From the NCBI GenBank assembly GCA_010645155.1, contig CM021322.1, positions 10,761,238 through 10,825,237 on the forward strand: 64,000 nt of DNA, written 5' to 3'. The translations under genes were made by a program, and so were the position numbers. The DNA comes from Tigriopus japonicus (lineage: Eukaryota; Arthropoda; Copepoda; Harpacticoida; Harpacticidae). Position 1 is the stretch's first letter, and each line of letters opens with the position of its first letter. Positions 1 through 12,600 of the stretch are shown piece after piece. A model generated the notes under the pieces. It was given only the letters and a program-made list of their open reading frames with translations, made no database searches and was not told the DNA's origin.

Positions 1-400
1 ACAATCCTCGGAGCTGTAATGACCTTGAGAGAATCCAAGAGTGTAGAAATCTAGCAAGACAGAAATGTAATGGCAACTTTTTGAAAAAATGCTTTGGACA
101 TGGTCGGAAGTTGGGGGAAATTCAATGTCCTTTTTTTCATTTTTGCTCTTTTCGATTTGATTCTCAATGTTTTGGTCAATATTTTTCAATTAAAGAAAGT
201 TTTTCTTAAAAACATCAATTTCAAATTCGGTCTCTACTCATTACTAGGCCTCGGAAAAAAAGTGATGAAAAGTGCCAAAATAATTAATTTTAAGTTGTCC
301 ATTTTTCCCTAAAAAAAGTTTGAAAACGTCAAAAAAAGTGGAAAAAAAGTAAAAAAAGTGACGTGTAAAACACCCTTAACAATTGACTTTTGTGGCAAAG

Positions 401-880
401 AAAAAAAATCCTCATATCAAGCCTTCATAATTGCCCGAAAGTAAAAAAATAGAAATGAAATTTGATTTTATTATCCATTCTTGGCCTAAAAATGGCCAAA
501 AAAAGTGAAAATCCGAAAAATGACCCAAAAAATTTTTTTTCTCAAAAAAACGCCAAAAAAAGTGAAAGCTTAATTTCACTTAAAAAACTTTTTTTTCCGA
601 GGCCTATTAATGACCCTTATTAGATGAGTACATTTTAACGAGTAGTTTCCGCGTCCAAACAGATGCAGGATTGCCAAAAAAAAATCCTCATATCAGGCCT
701 TCATAATTGCCCAAAAGTAAAAAAATAGTAATGAAATTTGATTTTATTATCCATTCTTGGCCTAAAAATGGCCAAAAAAAGTGAAAATCCGAAAAATGAC
801 CAAAAAAATTTTTTTCTCAAAAAAACGCCAAAAAAAGTGAAAACTTAATTTCACTTAAAAAACTTTTTTTTCCGAGGCCT
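401..880. repeat. Direct repeat, two about 205-bp copies 276 bp apart
   Basis: Copies at about 401-605 and 676-880 both run from AAAATCCTCATATCA through CATTCTTGGCCTAAAAATGG to CCGAGGCCTA. They are nearly identical, differing by a few substitutions and homopolymer lengths. An inverted fragment of the same end (GGCCTCGGAAAAAAAGTG) lies at about 247, and CTCATTACT follows both outer ends. This suggests a local duplication of a MITE-like unit. Confidence 0.75.
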
Positions 881-1343
881 ACTCATTACTCTCTTTTATC
901 CATGTCTCAGATCATCTTGAAAGCCAGAGTAACTCCATACAGGGTTAAGCAAAATGAGTGAAACATGAATATTGTGAAGTAACTCTTTACCAACAATGTC
1001 AATAATCAAACATAACAAGTACTTGTTCTGCATGCAACATACTATAGGTTAATGGAATATTATTTGTCATGTCCTCCTCTTTGTCAAACCACCGTACTGA
1101 ACGATTGATATTAACGTTACAACTTGCCCATGCTGCTTCAACTGCAATCAAAAGTGGTTCTTGTTGCTTGTAGTTAATTAAATTTGAGATCAAAGAAATG
1201 CATTTGTAATTAATTAACTTTGAGCCCATTGAATTGACATTTTCACTTAAAATTGCATTTACATTTTCATCTACATAAGAAGTTCTGGGTTTAGAAATTT
1301 GGCAGATTTTCCCCCGTCCTTCCAATATTTTTTCGGTGTGTAA

Positions 1344-1673
1344 TAGTGATGGACCGAAAGGGCTCATAACCGAAACCGAAAATCTGCCAAAAGAGGGCTT
1401 AACTGAAACCGAAAGCAGCTCACTACAAAATTGTATAAATGCAAAATTCACCTTAAAATTTGGATTGCTCATGTGTTCGATGTTGAATAGTCGCAAATTT
1501 TGAAAAGCGGTTAACTGGAATTTCAAAGGTTTTTGGATCGAAAAAACTCGATTTTGCCATCAAACTCCATTTTTTATAGTGCATGTCTGCTTTCGGTTTC
1601 GGTAGCCACAACCGAAACCGAAACCGAAATTTCGGGCAAAATTTCGGCCGAAAGTGCTTTCGGTCCATCACTA
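1344..1673. mobile_element. hAT-like MITE, family A
   Basis: Ends TAGTGATGGACCGAAAG and the inverted CTTTCGGTCCATCACTA. It is flanked by a perfect 8-bp target duplication, GTGTGTAA (1336-1343 and 1674-1681). The TAGTGATG start and 8-bp duplication are typical of hAT elements. No transposase is encoded. Confidence 0.88.
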
Positions 1674-2154
1674 GTGTGTAAACTGATTGACAAAAAGTTT
1701 GTGATGCTCTTTGCACATTTTGCACTTGGAAAGAACAGAGTTCAAGCTTGGTTTGAAAAAATAATGTAATTCAATATAATAGAACATAATTGTAATTGTA
1801 TTTATTTACTTTTGAGACTAAAGCAATTTCAATTGGCTCATTTTTCCCTTGAAAACTTTGATGACGTTTTTGGGTCCGATTTGAATTTCAAAAAAGTTAG
1901 AAAAATGGTTCTTGTGGCTGAAACAGTTAAATATGAAAGATATTAGCTGAAAAAGCAAATATTTCCTAATCAGGGAAAACAACTGTACCTTTCAAATGAC
2001 AAAAGTTCAAAAACACATACACACATATCGCCACGCTCACCCTGTAGACACTTGGGCAACGGCGTGCTAGTATCCAAGATACCCACCCATTGTCCTCCCC
2101 ATCTGGCTGCCTGAAAAGACCAAATTGATCAAGAATCAAACTTTGTCTCCCCAT

Positions 2155-2510
2155 CACTCGCTCTCCCTCTCTCTCTAGCCGTCTTTCATAGCCGCTGGAG
2201 GGCGAAAAGCAAAAGCAAGGAGAGTTCCTGCTCTTCCCCTTCCTTTCATCTTCTCTTCTCTCTCTTTCTCTCCCTCTCAACTTCTCCCAGGAATCTTCAG
2301 TGCTCACTTTTCTCGCCTCTCACTTTAGAGTTCTGACACACTCGTTCATTCGTTCGTTCGTTCTTTAGTCGGCTCAATCCGTTTTTGGGGGCCATCTCGC
2401 CCTCAGGAGTCCTAGTACAGACACTGAACAGTCCATACGTCACTTTTAGAATCGAGAGAACATGCGTCAGTATTGTGAAGACGCCTGGACCGACTGGCTG
2501 ATTACAAATT
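2155..2510 (+). promoter_or_regulatory. Pyrimidine-rich tract and possible leader exon
   Basis: A C/T-rich block (2155-2290) leads into ATTCGTTCG repeats (2346-2365) and then an open stretch from ATG 2462 that ends at a consensus donor (GTGAGT at 2511). It looks like a promoter-proximal first exon. It cannot be joined in frame to the first confident PDE2 exon, because TGA lies at 9607 in the required frame. If it belongs to PDE2, it must be untranslated or use exons I cannot see. It may belong to another gene or to none. Confidence 0.25.
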
Positions 2511-4101
2511 GTGAGTCGCAAGTTTGCAAGTTTTCTCGCTCACTCAGCCCACGTGAATGAAATCAATTGGATTCCACTCTGTCTCGTTTTCTCGTGGCTT
2601 CAATTCACAACATTCATCTTTTTTTTTTACTTTACTGTGAAGTACGAGTACGTCAGATCTTCATCCTACACAGGTGTTTCATGTCCGAACAGGTAAGAAA
2701 ACTTGTACAAAGAACTCTTTGAACGAGGAAGAGAAGCTCTTGGTAATAATGATAATGATGATGTTGCGAGTAGCCTTATCAATTCTGCAATATATCCAGG
2801 CCAACTTTGTTTATACTCCAATTACCTGTGTTAGCCGTGTCAATACGACCGAACTTTTATGACCCACCTATCCACCCATTGAATCACCCCTGAAGGGAGA
2901 AAGTACAACGGCGATCGGATCGACATACTTAATATTCGTTTTGAATAGAGATATTTACTCTTTATACTTGATGGAGGTGTACGTATGCTTATCGTTTTGT
3001 ATCGGGGGGATCAGGAGCAATTTGCCCTTGGATGGATCATATTGGTGTGGACAGAGCAAACAAAGCCGCGGCGGGTTGTGCCCTAATGAAGTGATATCTT
3101 CCTCGAACTGCTCATCTCTGCACTTGATGGTTCTATATTTATCTATATTTTGGGCTTTTGTCCATGGAGACAAGAGATGAAAGGGGAGAGACAAGGATGA
3201 GTGGGAATGGAGAACCGTTATTTGTTGCTCAAGGACGATTCAAGGCCAGGCGACATGTATCAAAAGGCCATTCAGACCTCACTTGGATCCTAATTTTTGA
3301 TGGATAAAAATATTTTTGAATAAGAACACTAGTTGGAAAAGGATATCGAGTTTGACACATTGATCAGGTGTTAATCTCTAAGCCAAATTTGGTTTGTTTT
3401 CCGAATTGTAAATAACAGTCGTCATTCAGATGTTTTAAAGTATCTTCTGAATTTTTATTTATGTTAAAAGGACGATTGCAAATTCATTTCATACACACTT
3501 TTGAATGAGTATTCATCGTCGGTGATATCAAATAAGCCCCTCCATAAACTTATGTTCGAATAGCCTCTTCAAAAACTAATTACAATTCGGACCAAGAGCC
3601 ATAATAGTTTTATGTTAAACAGTCGCAATAAATGAAAAACATAATTGGACAGAGAATTGAACCTTGAGGTACGCCAGACACAATGTTTTGAACGCTATTC
3701 ATAAAGACATTTTAGTCTTCCACTTGCTATTTCCCTTCGCAAATGAGGCTATTAATCCAGTCTTAGGTGTCTTCCTTGATAACAATCGAGTCTACTACGC
3801 CAATTAGGGAAGACACCAAAATCTTGGCAATTAGTCAGAGGCCTCAACAAAGGCAAGATTAATTTTATACATCCAATGAGCCCATTAAGCTCACTCTCAC
3901 GTGCATAACTGAACTAATCTCAATTTGTTCAAGAAGTATTTTTGTCTTGAGAAAATGACGGATTACTCATATACTTTATGGGTTTTTTATTTTACCTTCC
4001 AAATCGGCCTAATACAAAAAGTGAGGACTTTTTTTAAATCAGGGATAAAGGTAATTTTTGCCCAACCGACAAAAGGGGCAAATTTTATCCAATGGATAAG
4101 T

Positions 4102-4271
4102 CAAGGATCACTGAAAACCTCGGCTTTTGGCAAAAATCGCTTTTCAAATTCTTGGCCAGATAAAGAAAAATCTAGTTAAACCACTTATTTGGTTGATTAC
4201 AAGCTCTCATGCTTAATTTCAACTTCATTGACTGAAAAGTATGGCAATGAGAGTAGCTTGAAGCATAGAGC
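4102..4271 (+). repeat. Dispersed repeat, copy 1
   Basis: Runs from CAAGGATCACTGAAAACCTC to GCTTGAAGCATAGAGC and matches the reverse complement of 59534-59712 over its whole length. A further partial copy lies near 8988-9030. The family is unknown. Confidence 0.6.
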
Positions 4272-4830
4272 AATATCCACTCTTTTAGCCAACAGCTACA
4301 AATTAATGTAAAACTAGCTCTTCTTAAATGATCTCCGCCCTCACATTTTTTGGCTTGCCTTTGGGTAAAGAGTGATCCAGAGAATTGATTCTCATTCTCA
4401 GGGTTTTACCTCAGGTGGTTTGAACCTAACCTAGCTAGCAAAACCATTGTAAAAGACAATATTACAATTCTTTTATCTACAGCATATTTCAATCAAATTG
4501 AACATATCAAACTATCACCTCATATAGCCATTACATTCAAATAGGCTCAAGTGCATGGCTGCGTTGATTGAGGGAAATACCAAAACTTTGCCATGAAATG
4601 AAACACTGATCAATGTTTCTCATGACAATCAAATATAGAATTTTTCTCAGTGAAGAATACTGAACCATATATAAGACCACATTTTCTCTCCTTCCATTTT
4701 TCATGTATGACTGAGTATGATTAAATATGCTCAGTGTATTGTGACAGCATTTGATCAAATGCTCTGGGTTTCCCCGCACATTTCAATTTAAATGTAGCAC
4801 ATTGGAGCCATGGTTCTTAAAACACAAATA

Positions 4831-5194
4831 CCGGGTGATTCATAAGAAACAGAACAGGAAACCATGTTCGTAACGAAAAAGATGCGGGAGACAACAATTC
4901 TTATTTAAGATAGATATGGTTTGATTCCTTTTATGCCGACTTAGTTTCGATTGGCGTCAAATTTGGGCAGATAGAAGCAAGTCGGAGTCACAAACGGTGT
5001 TTTCAAAAATGACCCTTCACGAGAAAAATCGTCGTCGCTGAAATATTAGACTAGGGTGAAAGTGCTTTTTTCTGACTCTTCAAGCCAAGAGTTTGGCCAA
5101 TCATATTCAATGAAAGTGAGATTCATATAGTATGCTTGCAATCACGAGTTATGGGCAATATAATTAGGTGTTCGGTTTCTTTTGAAACACCCGG
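4831..5194 (+). mobile_element. CCGGGTG-ended DNA transposon remnant
   Basis: Starts CCGGGTGATTCATAAGAAAC and ends GTTTCTTTTGAAACACCCGG, imperfect inverted ends of about 20 bp. A second copy of the right end lies at 35518-35555, and the interior recurs at 32737-32858 plus 33308-33365, split there by another insertion. A TA next to the end at 35555 would fit a mariner-like element, but no transposase remains. Confidence 0.6.
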
Positions 5195-8100
5195 CAGGGC
5201 ATAGTTTTTGCATTAACATCATATGAATGAAACAATGCAGAGAATCACGACATTCAACATATTTTGGAGATAAGTCTGTGCACAGCCTTTTTCTATCATT
5301 CAATAGATATGTTCAATATTTGTATTCTTTGCTACTTTGAACCAAGACGTTTGTTCTTTTTTTTTGATTGAGGGACATTTTGACACAAGCCGACAAACTT
5401 CCTTTTAAGGTAGTTTTCACCATCCCTGTTTCTAATAACACCAAATCTTGCGGTAATGTTCCACATAAATTCCACTGTCATGAAAATAGTAACCATAACT
5501 TGGGCACCCCTTTTTGAACCTTTGTTGTGTCAGATCCATTGGAAAAGCTCTTTGGAGGTCAATTACAAAATTACTCGGTCAATATTGGATTCACGTCAAT
5601 ATCCAGCTCGGGTGTTTTACTTTGAGCATAAAGTCACTTCCTACTTCCAAAACGCCCAAAATATAACCCATTCTCTTTGTTTGGATGAGCCACAGACTTC
5701 GATTTTGTGGTACACATAAAACCCCGAAGTGATTTGATCAAGAGATATATTTATGGCAAATATATTCATAGCTTCTTGGATGAAAACAATTTGCGGAAAG
5801 AGGTCTAGAATTTAAAAGAATGTCATTTATAGATGCAACACTTAAGTTTGATAAAATCATGAAAAAAAAACCCGAAATTGTTGCTTCATCATAATCAGGA
5901 GCCCGATATATAGTAGTGCAAAAAGGCAAAAAATGTACCCTCCTCTTTTAGTTCTTCTAAGAAATGAAAATCCACGAGAAAGTAAGGCAACGTGAAAAAT
6001 TGTGAACAGAAGACAAAGGTCAACTGAAGAGGTAGTTTTGCTGGGGATGTCAGAAGTGAAAGTTTTTTGTGGAAAAAGGATTAAAGAGACTCATGGTCGA
6101 GTTACTAATGGAAGTGGATGGGACACGGTCGCATGTTTGAGGGTCATTCGTCCGTGCATACATTGCTCAACCGACGTCCTGTTGGCCTTTGTCTGAACAC
6201 AAGAGCAAGAAATGGATAAAGCAGAACCGAAAGAAGGGCCCTTGGATCTCTAGAAACCATTGGTTGGCCTTAGGCGGCCTTTTTGATCAACAGATCTGTT
6301 TCAAGTCAAGGTTCAATTGACGTTCACGATTCAAAACGTGGTGTGTACACACAAGAAAGAGACCCGGTCTATGTAGTAACTTCTTTCGCTTTTTATGCAA
6401 GTTTTATCAGTATTTGGTGTTTCCTTTTCGTTTCATTCTAGAGCCATTTATTCTAACTTCAAATGCTGTGTACTTGTAATGCACCAAAATTGCATTGGTT
6501 TGTCACAACGGTGTTTAAAAGTCCACTAGTCTGAAACCTTCCCCAACTCCTTTTTTAAGGTCTGAAATTGGTCGCTCTGATTTGGTTGACGGCCCCACTT
6601 GCCTTCTCCTTTTCCCTTTTTTCTCCTTCCTCATATGTAGAGGGTGACTACTTTTGAAACTGAAGTTGACGTTTTAAACGTGTAATAACTTCAAAACGAG
6701 GCAAAAATCTTGATGTCCTTAAAATTTACGACTGTTTTTTGAAACAATAAGTAACAATTTGCTGTTAACTGCTGCCAATTACAAATCACAGAGGATGTAC
6801 CAGAGGCATTCAAACTTAGCAGAGTGAAGAGCGTATTTTCGGAATTTCTCTTTTTTACACCACAGGTCATGCCATAAATGCCGCTTGAGGTCGCTTTTTT
6901 CGATTGAATCGTGAACGTCGATAATCAAAGCTATTATCAGAATGTTCCACCCACATTTAAAGTGGGCGATCGAAGTGATAGTAACCCTGAAAAGTAAAGG
7001 GAAATAAGCAAAGCGTTTTAAGGGTTTGGATGACACTTTTTGGTTTAGGGTAGTTTTTGGTTAAAAATGTTGTCCTCTTGATGATTGAAGTTCAAAAAAT
7101 GTCAAATAAATACAAAAAACTTTTTCTTGCAAGAAATCAACACTCATAACAGTAAGATCAGATAGAAGTATCGCAGTGGGTTTAAAAAACTGAGAATTAC
7201 TTTTTGCTGAAGATGCTCTCAACTTGATTGATCACTTTATGTCTGCTTGAATGCCGTCCAGAACGCTTGACGTACAGTAATTGAGAAATTTGCCCCATTT
7301 TTGGGGCATGCATCACGTTTGAGAATACTCATAAAGTAAGCAATCTTCGAACTCTCAAACTCGGTCTGGCTTCTACATTTTATTAGTGGAGCCTAATCTC
7401 GAATTAATTGAGCTGAGATGTTGAAATCAGGTCAAATGCTCCTTCATTTGATCAACTTGAATGCTCGAAAACGCTCAGAATTCTCTGGAAATGTACGAGT
7501 CTAGTATTTACTGGCTGGATTTGCATTATGTTGGTGTGTTGCTAGCTGAGTTTCGCATTCCTATTCTAGAATTATTTAAACCAATTACAATCAAGCGTTT
7601 TTTATTTCTGTTCCTAGAGGAAATCAATTTCGAGTGATTCTCGAAATTTAAATATCCAAATAAAATGTGTTAAAAATCACCAGAAAATTGTCTACAGATG
7701 CATAAAAAAAAACGTTGTGAAAAGCATATCAGGGAATCCCATGAAAAGATGAACCGTTGTGGTCAATGGAGGATTTGAAATCAAGCTTTAAAAATTGCCA
7801 TTAGATGGCGTGAAAGAGGGGTCAAGTAGCCTTTTGCGCCATCTATATGCGTCTATTTTAAGCTTGGGGTAAAGTCCTTAGAGAATATTAGTAGGTTGTA
7901 TTTTCGAGGCTTATCCGCTTGACCGCTTTCTCCCAGCTACAATCAATCGGTCTTAAAAATTTCAACTAACACGAATATTACGATTGTATCCTATCCATGA
8001 GAAACCATCTTGCAATAAAAGATTATTATGGTATACATGAATAGGGACAAGCGGTGAAGCAGGCAAGTGAAGTAAATATCAGCTAGTAGTATCTTCCCAA

Positions 8101-8539
8101 CTACCTCAATAATTCACCTTAAACTATAGAAGAAGTCAATCAAAATCTTCCTTTTGATTTGACTTGGTCTCACAGTACTGGATTCCTGTGAAAGGAAAAA
8201 TGATGGCAATTTCTAAAACTAAGAGGAGAAGGTTTGGTGTTCTTTCTTGTGCAAAGGGTCAAACTTTCACGTTTTACTGCATTGCACCACGACATCACAT
8301 TAGTTTTGCCTTGCACGTTATTCAATTGAATTGCAAATTGGAACATTTGCTCATTGCATCAACGGTTCTCTCATTCACGTTTGATCTAGATTCACGAGGA
8401 AAAAAGTACAAAAGTCCATTTATCTTTCTTTTTTTTTAGATCTTGCTCTGACTTAACTATTTAGCTTTCCAAATTTTTATATATAAGCGAAGAAATCTTT
8501 CATTTCCACCATTAGTTATTCCAAGCTAGACTAAATATA

Positions 8540-8800
8540 TTGAGGGCTCCACTTAAGCCTTACGTTATGGATTTTTTGAAAATAGAGTTATTTTCAAGCA
8601 AAGCATTTAAGGCAGGATTGGACAAATTTTTGAATACTATTCCTGACCAACCCACTATTCAAGGGTTGTACAGATCTGCCAACAGTAACTCATTGGCAGA
8701 TCAAATTTCATATAAACATAAATTATTGAAACTATTTTAATCATTAACTCTCTTTACAGGGAATCCCATTCCTTGTAGCGGTATTAAAAAATCCGCCCCC
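8540..8800 (+). mobile_element. 3' end of a non-LTR retrotransposon (truncated)
   Basis: A 66-codon open stretch (8540-8740) carries FKAGLDKFLNTIPDQP followed by ANSNSLADQ. This resembles the extreme C-terminal tail of LINE reverse-transcriptase ORFs often seen in crustacean genomes. The short 3' UTR contains GGAATCCCATTCCTTGTAGC, then A-rich sequence. The 5' side is lost. The same tail recurs at 22290, 49770 (inverted) and 61460 (inverted). Confidence 0.55.
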
Positions 8801-9618
8801 CCCCCAAAAAAAAAAAATTTGATTGTCCTTTGATAAATTACAAACAGCAAATTTTTTTGCCAGATATGTCTTTTCGTTCTCGGGAAACGAAGTTTTGAAT
8901 TTCGTGTTTTTCAGCGTAATTCCGCTCAAACAATATAATAAATGCAAAAATGTTTGATGTTTCTTTGAAAAGGGTTCATTGCTCTTCACTTCAAATTGCT
9001 CTCATTACCATAAAGTTTGGGAGATCACGCTGAAAATTCGCATGTGATTTTTAAATTATCAATTGAATAATTTTTGTCGGCACAAATGTGTCACAAAATT
9101 TGGATCAAGGAGTGGTACGCCTGCCAAAACAAAAAAAATGAGTTCGAAACCGACCCATTGTCTTCTGTTTATAGACTTAATGATTTTATTGGAAAGCATA
9201 GTTTGGAACGATCTACTTTGATGTTACACGTTAAAGCTAAATTCACTTGGCTTCAACTCGCCCCTGATTCAATCGAGGACATTTTGGCCCATCAATAGTT
9301 AAAAAAATGTGTTCCATAAAATCATGGGACTTGAACAACCTTTTCATCGGAATTCACAGCCGAACGTAAAATGCATGCTTTGAGACGTTCAAGGAACTAA
9401 ATGGACCCAGTTTCTGTTCTAGATACACCAGACAATTGGTGTTTTTGTGTGGAACCTAATCCGAGTAGCCCCCTATGAAAAGAATAAAAGGGTGACAATT
9501 ATTGCGACGGATAGTTTTTCCGCTCAAGGATTTTGTCTAGACCCATTTACCCATTAAGCAAGCGTCCACGTCTTGACTTAATCTCGGATTCCTGGGATTC
9601 TTTCAGTGATGTGACCCA

Positions 9619-12600
9619 ATGCCGAATGCCCAAACGGAGTTTTACACTATGGAACAAAACATTCAAGGCCAAAGTCGGTCGACTTCATCAAGCAACCAAG
9701 GTCTTCTGGACCTAGTAATCAGGATCCAGGACAAAAATGCGGATGACATTCAAAAGGAGATCAACAAACATGTGAGTGCAGATAAGTGTCTTAAGGATTA
9801 AGCAGAAAATGGGTCATCCTGGCGGCTTTGGTAGCGAGAAAATGTGTAGCGTTTGTTTTGCTGGCGGAGAATTTCACTCCTAGTATACTACTGCGTTTCT
9901 TTTGAATTCAAAATATTGTCCTTGAGGTTCCGTAAAAAGTGTTCAAACCATGATAATATTCAAAGGTATATTTATAAGATATTCTTTTGCAACAGTTAGC
10001 ATTTTTAACTTCCCGAGCCAACCTCTACCATAGATTTCTGAGTTACTGGATGTCGGACCGGCGCGCGGTAAATAGGTCGCAGTATAAAGGTCACCGTAAA
10101 ACGGTCACCGTAAAACGGTCACGGTAAAAAGGTCACAAGGTAAAACGGTCACAGTAAAAAGGTCACATGGTAAAAAAGGCACGTTAAAAAGGTCACAGTA
10201 AATAGGTCACGATAAAAGAAGTCACAAGGTAAGGAATTCAAAAGCAGAAAAAGGCACAATAAAACTTCAAATCGAAATGATATTCATAATTTGTTGTTGA
10301 GCACATGGACTGTATGCCATACAATCTATGTACAGATGCCAGTACAGTTTTAATTCTTTAAATCTTCTCGTGTTTTGACGAAAAAAAAATTTTTCGACAA
10401 ATCTTGCACTTGCAAGGGTCCTTAGTTAGAAGTTGGAAGGAAATTGTACCAATACTTATTAAAAATTTAATAAATTTTAAATACAACAAACTGAAAAAGT
10501 TATATTGTCTCTAATTATGACATGGATTACCTTGCCCTTGTGTCAGCAAGGTGTTTTTTTTAGCTGGAGCAGTATTTCTTTTTTTGCAGAAAGTTTTGAG
10601 GCCAGTTTTGAGATATAAGGCAATGTGAAACACTTACTTTTGTATTTGAATAAGAGCCACTTAGAAACAGAATGTGTATGAAAGAGTATTGAGGTATGGG
10701 GTAAATACCTGAAACATACTTTTTCAATTATTTATTACTTAACGGATCTTTATTAGTTAAAAGGTTTGTCATGAAAAATTTTTTAAGTGTAAGTTGTATG
10801 AAATACCCCAAAGGTAGTCAATCATGCCTCAATTATTATAATCCAAAGAAAGGGTGTGCAATGCCGCCAATTGAGCTGCCAATCAAGCAAGCCTCGTGAT
10901 ATTGCAAGAAAAGGACTTATCATTAATTCAAGCAATAAATTAAAGATGTTGGTTTGTTCAGTGGATTCGCAAGAATTAAATTTCATCTTGGCAAAGACAA
11001 TCACACCATGGTCAGGATGGTGAGAATGGGTTTTAAATGAATCCTCAAGAACTTCAGTAATATTCAGAACCCTTTGAATTTGACCCTCACATTTGCTTTT
11101 GTAGTATTCTATGAAGAATGTTAATTGAAAGTTACAAAAATCGCCGCTAGATGGAGCCAAAACTGGGACAAAGTCCCTTGATTTCAGATCTATCCTCAAC
11201 TTCGATTTTTGGTGTTAACTCTTGAACAGTAATAACTTCAAACTACTTATAACCTATACCTTTGTTAAAGAGACACTCCTTGTTATTTGATTTGCTGAAT
11301 TGTTTGTTGCTGTTTAGTGTCATACTGACGTTTCCTTAACGTCTAGTAAGGCCGGTGATTGATAAATCGTCTCAACCTCAGTTTAAGTACAATGTTCAGC
11401 CCAACAACATTATGTGTTTGCAATGATTGCAAGAACTTTTTCTCGTGTGACCTATTTACCCCGTGACCTTTTTACTGTGACCTATTTACCTGTGACCATA
11501 GATTTCTTGACATTGGATGCCGGACGACCGCTTGGTTGGTTGAAAAAACAGTACAATAAACCGGTTTGTAATCAATTCCCAGGAGACTGTTCAATGTACT
11601 AATTTACCAACCAAGCGGTCGGTCGTACGACATCCAGTAGTCAAGATATCTATGCCTGTGACCGTTTTGCTTGCGACCTTTTTACCTACAATCGTCGGAC
11701 CACCAACCGCTTGGCAAATACAACACTACAATGACTGATCCCATGGGAATTAATCACTAGAGCGGTTGAAAAGATTGAATTTAATAAAAATATATAATTT
11801 AAATATTTCGCTGTTTTGAACAGGTTTAAAATATTTGGGCTTTTTCTTCTAAAATGAAAGGAAAATTCCAGTTCTGGCATTGAACTACGTATTTCAAGAA
11901 TTGTCAAGAATAACCAATTTTCATCAGTGGAGGTTTTTAACACCGAAGATTTGTTCACCAGCTAATCCTTAATTGCCAACTTTTTCATTGAAAAATTGGA
12001 TTTTTCAATCAAATTTTTCAAAAATTATCAATTTAGCTACCCACAAATTCCAATATTCTTTAAATTTTTGAGTGTGAATGAAATATTTTCTTAAGTATTT
12101 AATTCTTTTGGCTTTAATAATATTTCAAAATTTGGCTTTAAAATTGAATATTTTCTGCACCAGATTTCGGATATTAATCATGTACCGGTATTTTGCACTG
12201 TCTTATCTTCCAAGTTTTCTGGTGTCCGACACCCAGTAGTTTAGAAATCTATGCCATTACGCGTGACCAGTTTTGTGATCGATTAGAAAGACCACATTTG
12301 CCTTCGATTGTTTTGGATTTCTCTGTTAATTTACATTTTTTCTTTAAAAAAAAACACTACTTTTACGTAACCTGTTTTCTTTTTGTTTCATCTCTTTTGA
12401 TTTTCAGTCTATATAGCATTCTATCTCTCACATATTTTGTGATGCAACATTGGAAGAATGATTTCAGTGCAAAGGAATTAGTCCAAAGTCAAAAAAATCG
12501 AGCATAAAGTATTTTGACCCAATATAAGGACCCCTTATTTCTGACATAAAAAAAGACTAAAAACAAGATCAAAACAGGAAATAACTTTTTCCCTCGCCTT

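Larger units (their letters stand above)
1..9606. other. Gene-poor flank with dispersed repeats
   Basis: No reading frame here has recognisable domains or a supported splice chain. It contains a direct-repeat pair (401-880), a hAT-like MITE (1344-1673), the possible leader exon near 2462, a dispersed repeat (4102-4271), a CCGGGTG-ended element (4831-5194), CGCCATCTA motifs (7797, 7836) and a LINE 3' remnant (8540-8800). I see nothing in 2870-4060 and 5200-7790. Confidence 0.6.

Noticed and set aside
999..1526. 175-codon minus-strand frame
   Set aside because: Half of it is the family A MITE at 1344-1673, and the remainder has no domain features.
2462..2510. First coding exon of PDE2
   Set aside because: Its phase cannot join the 9619 exon, which has TGA directly upstream in frame. 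Kept only as a possible leader.
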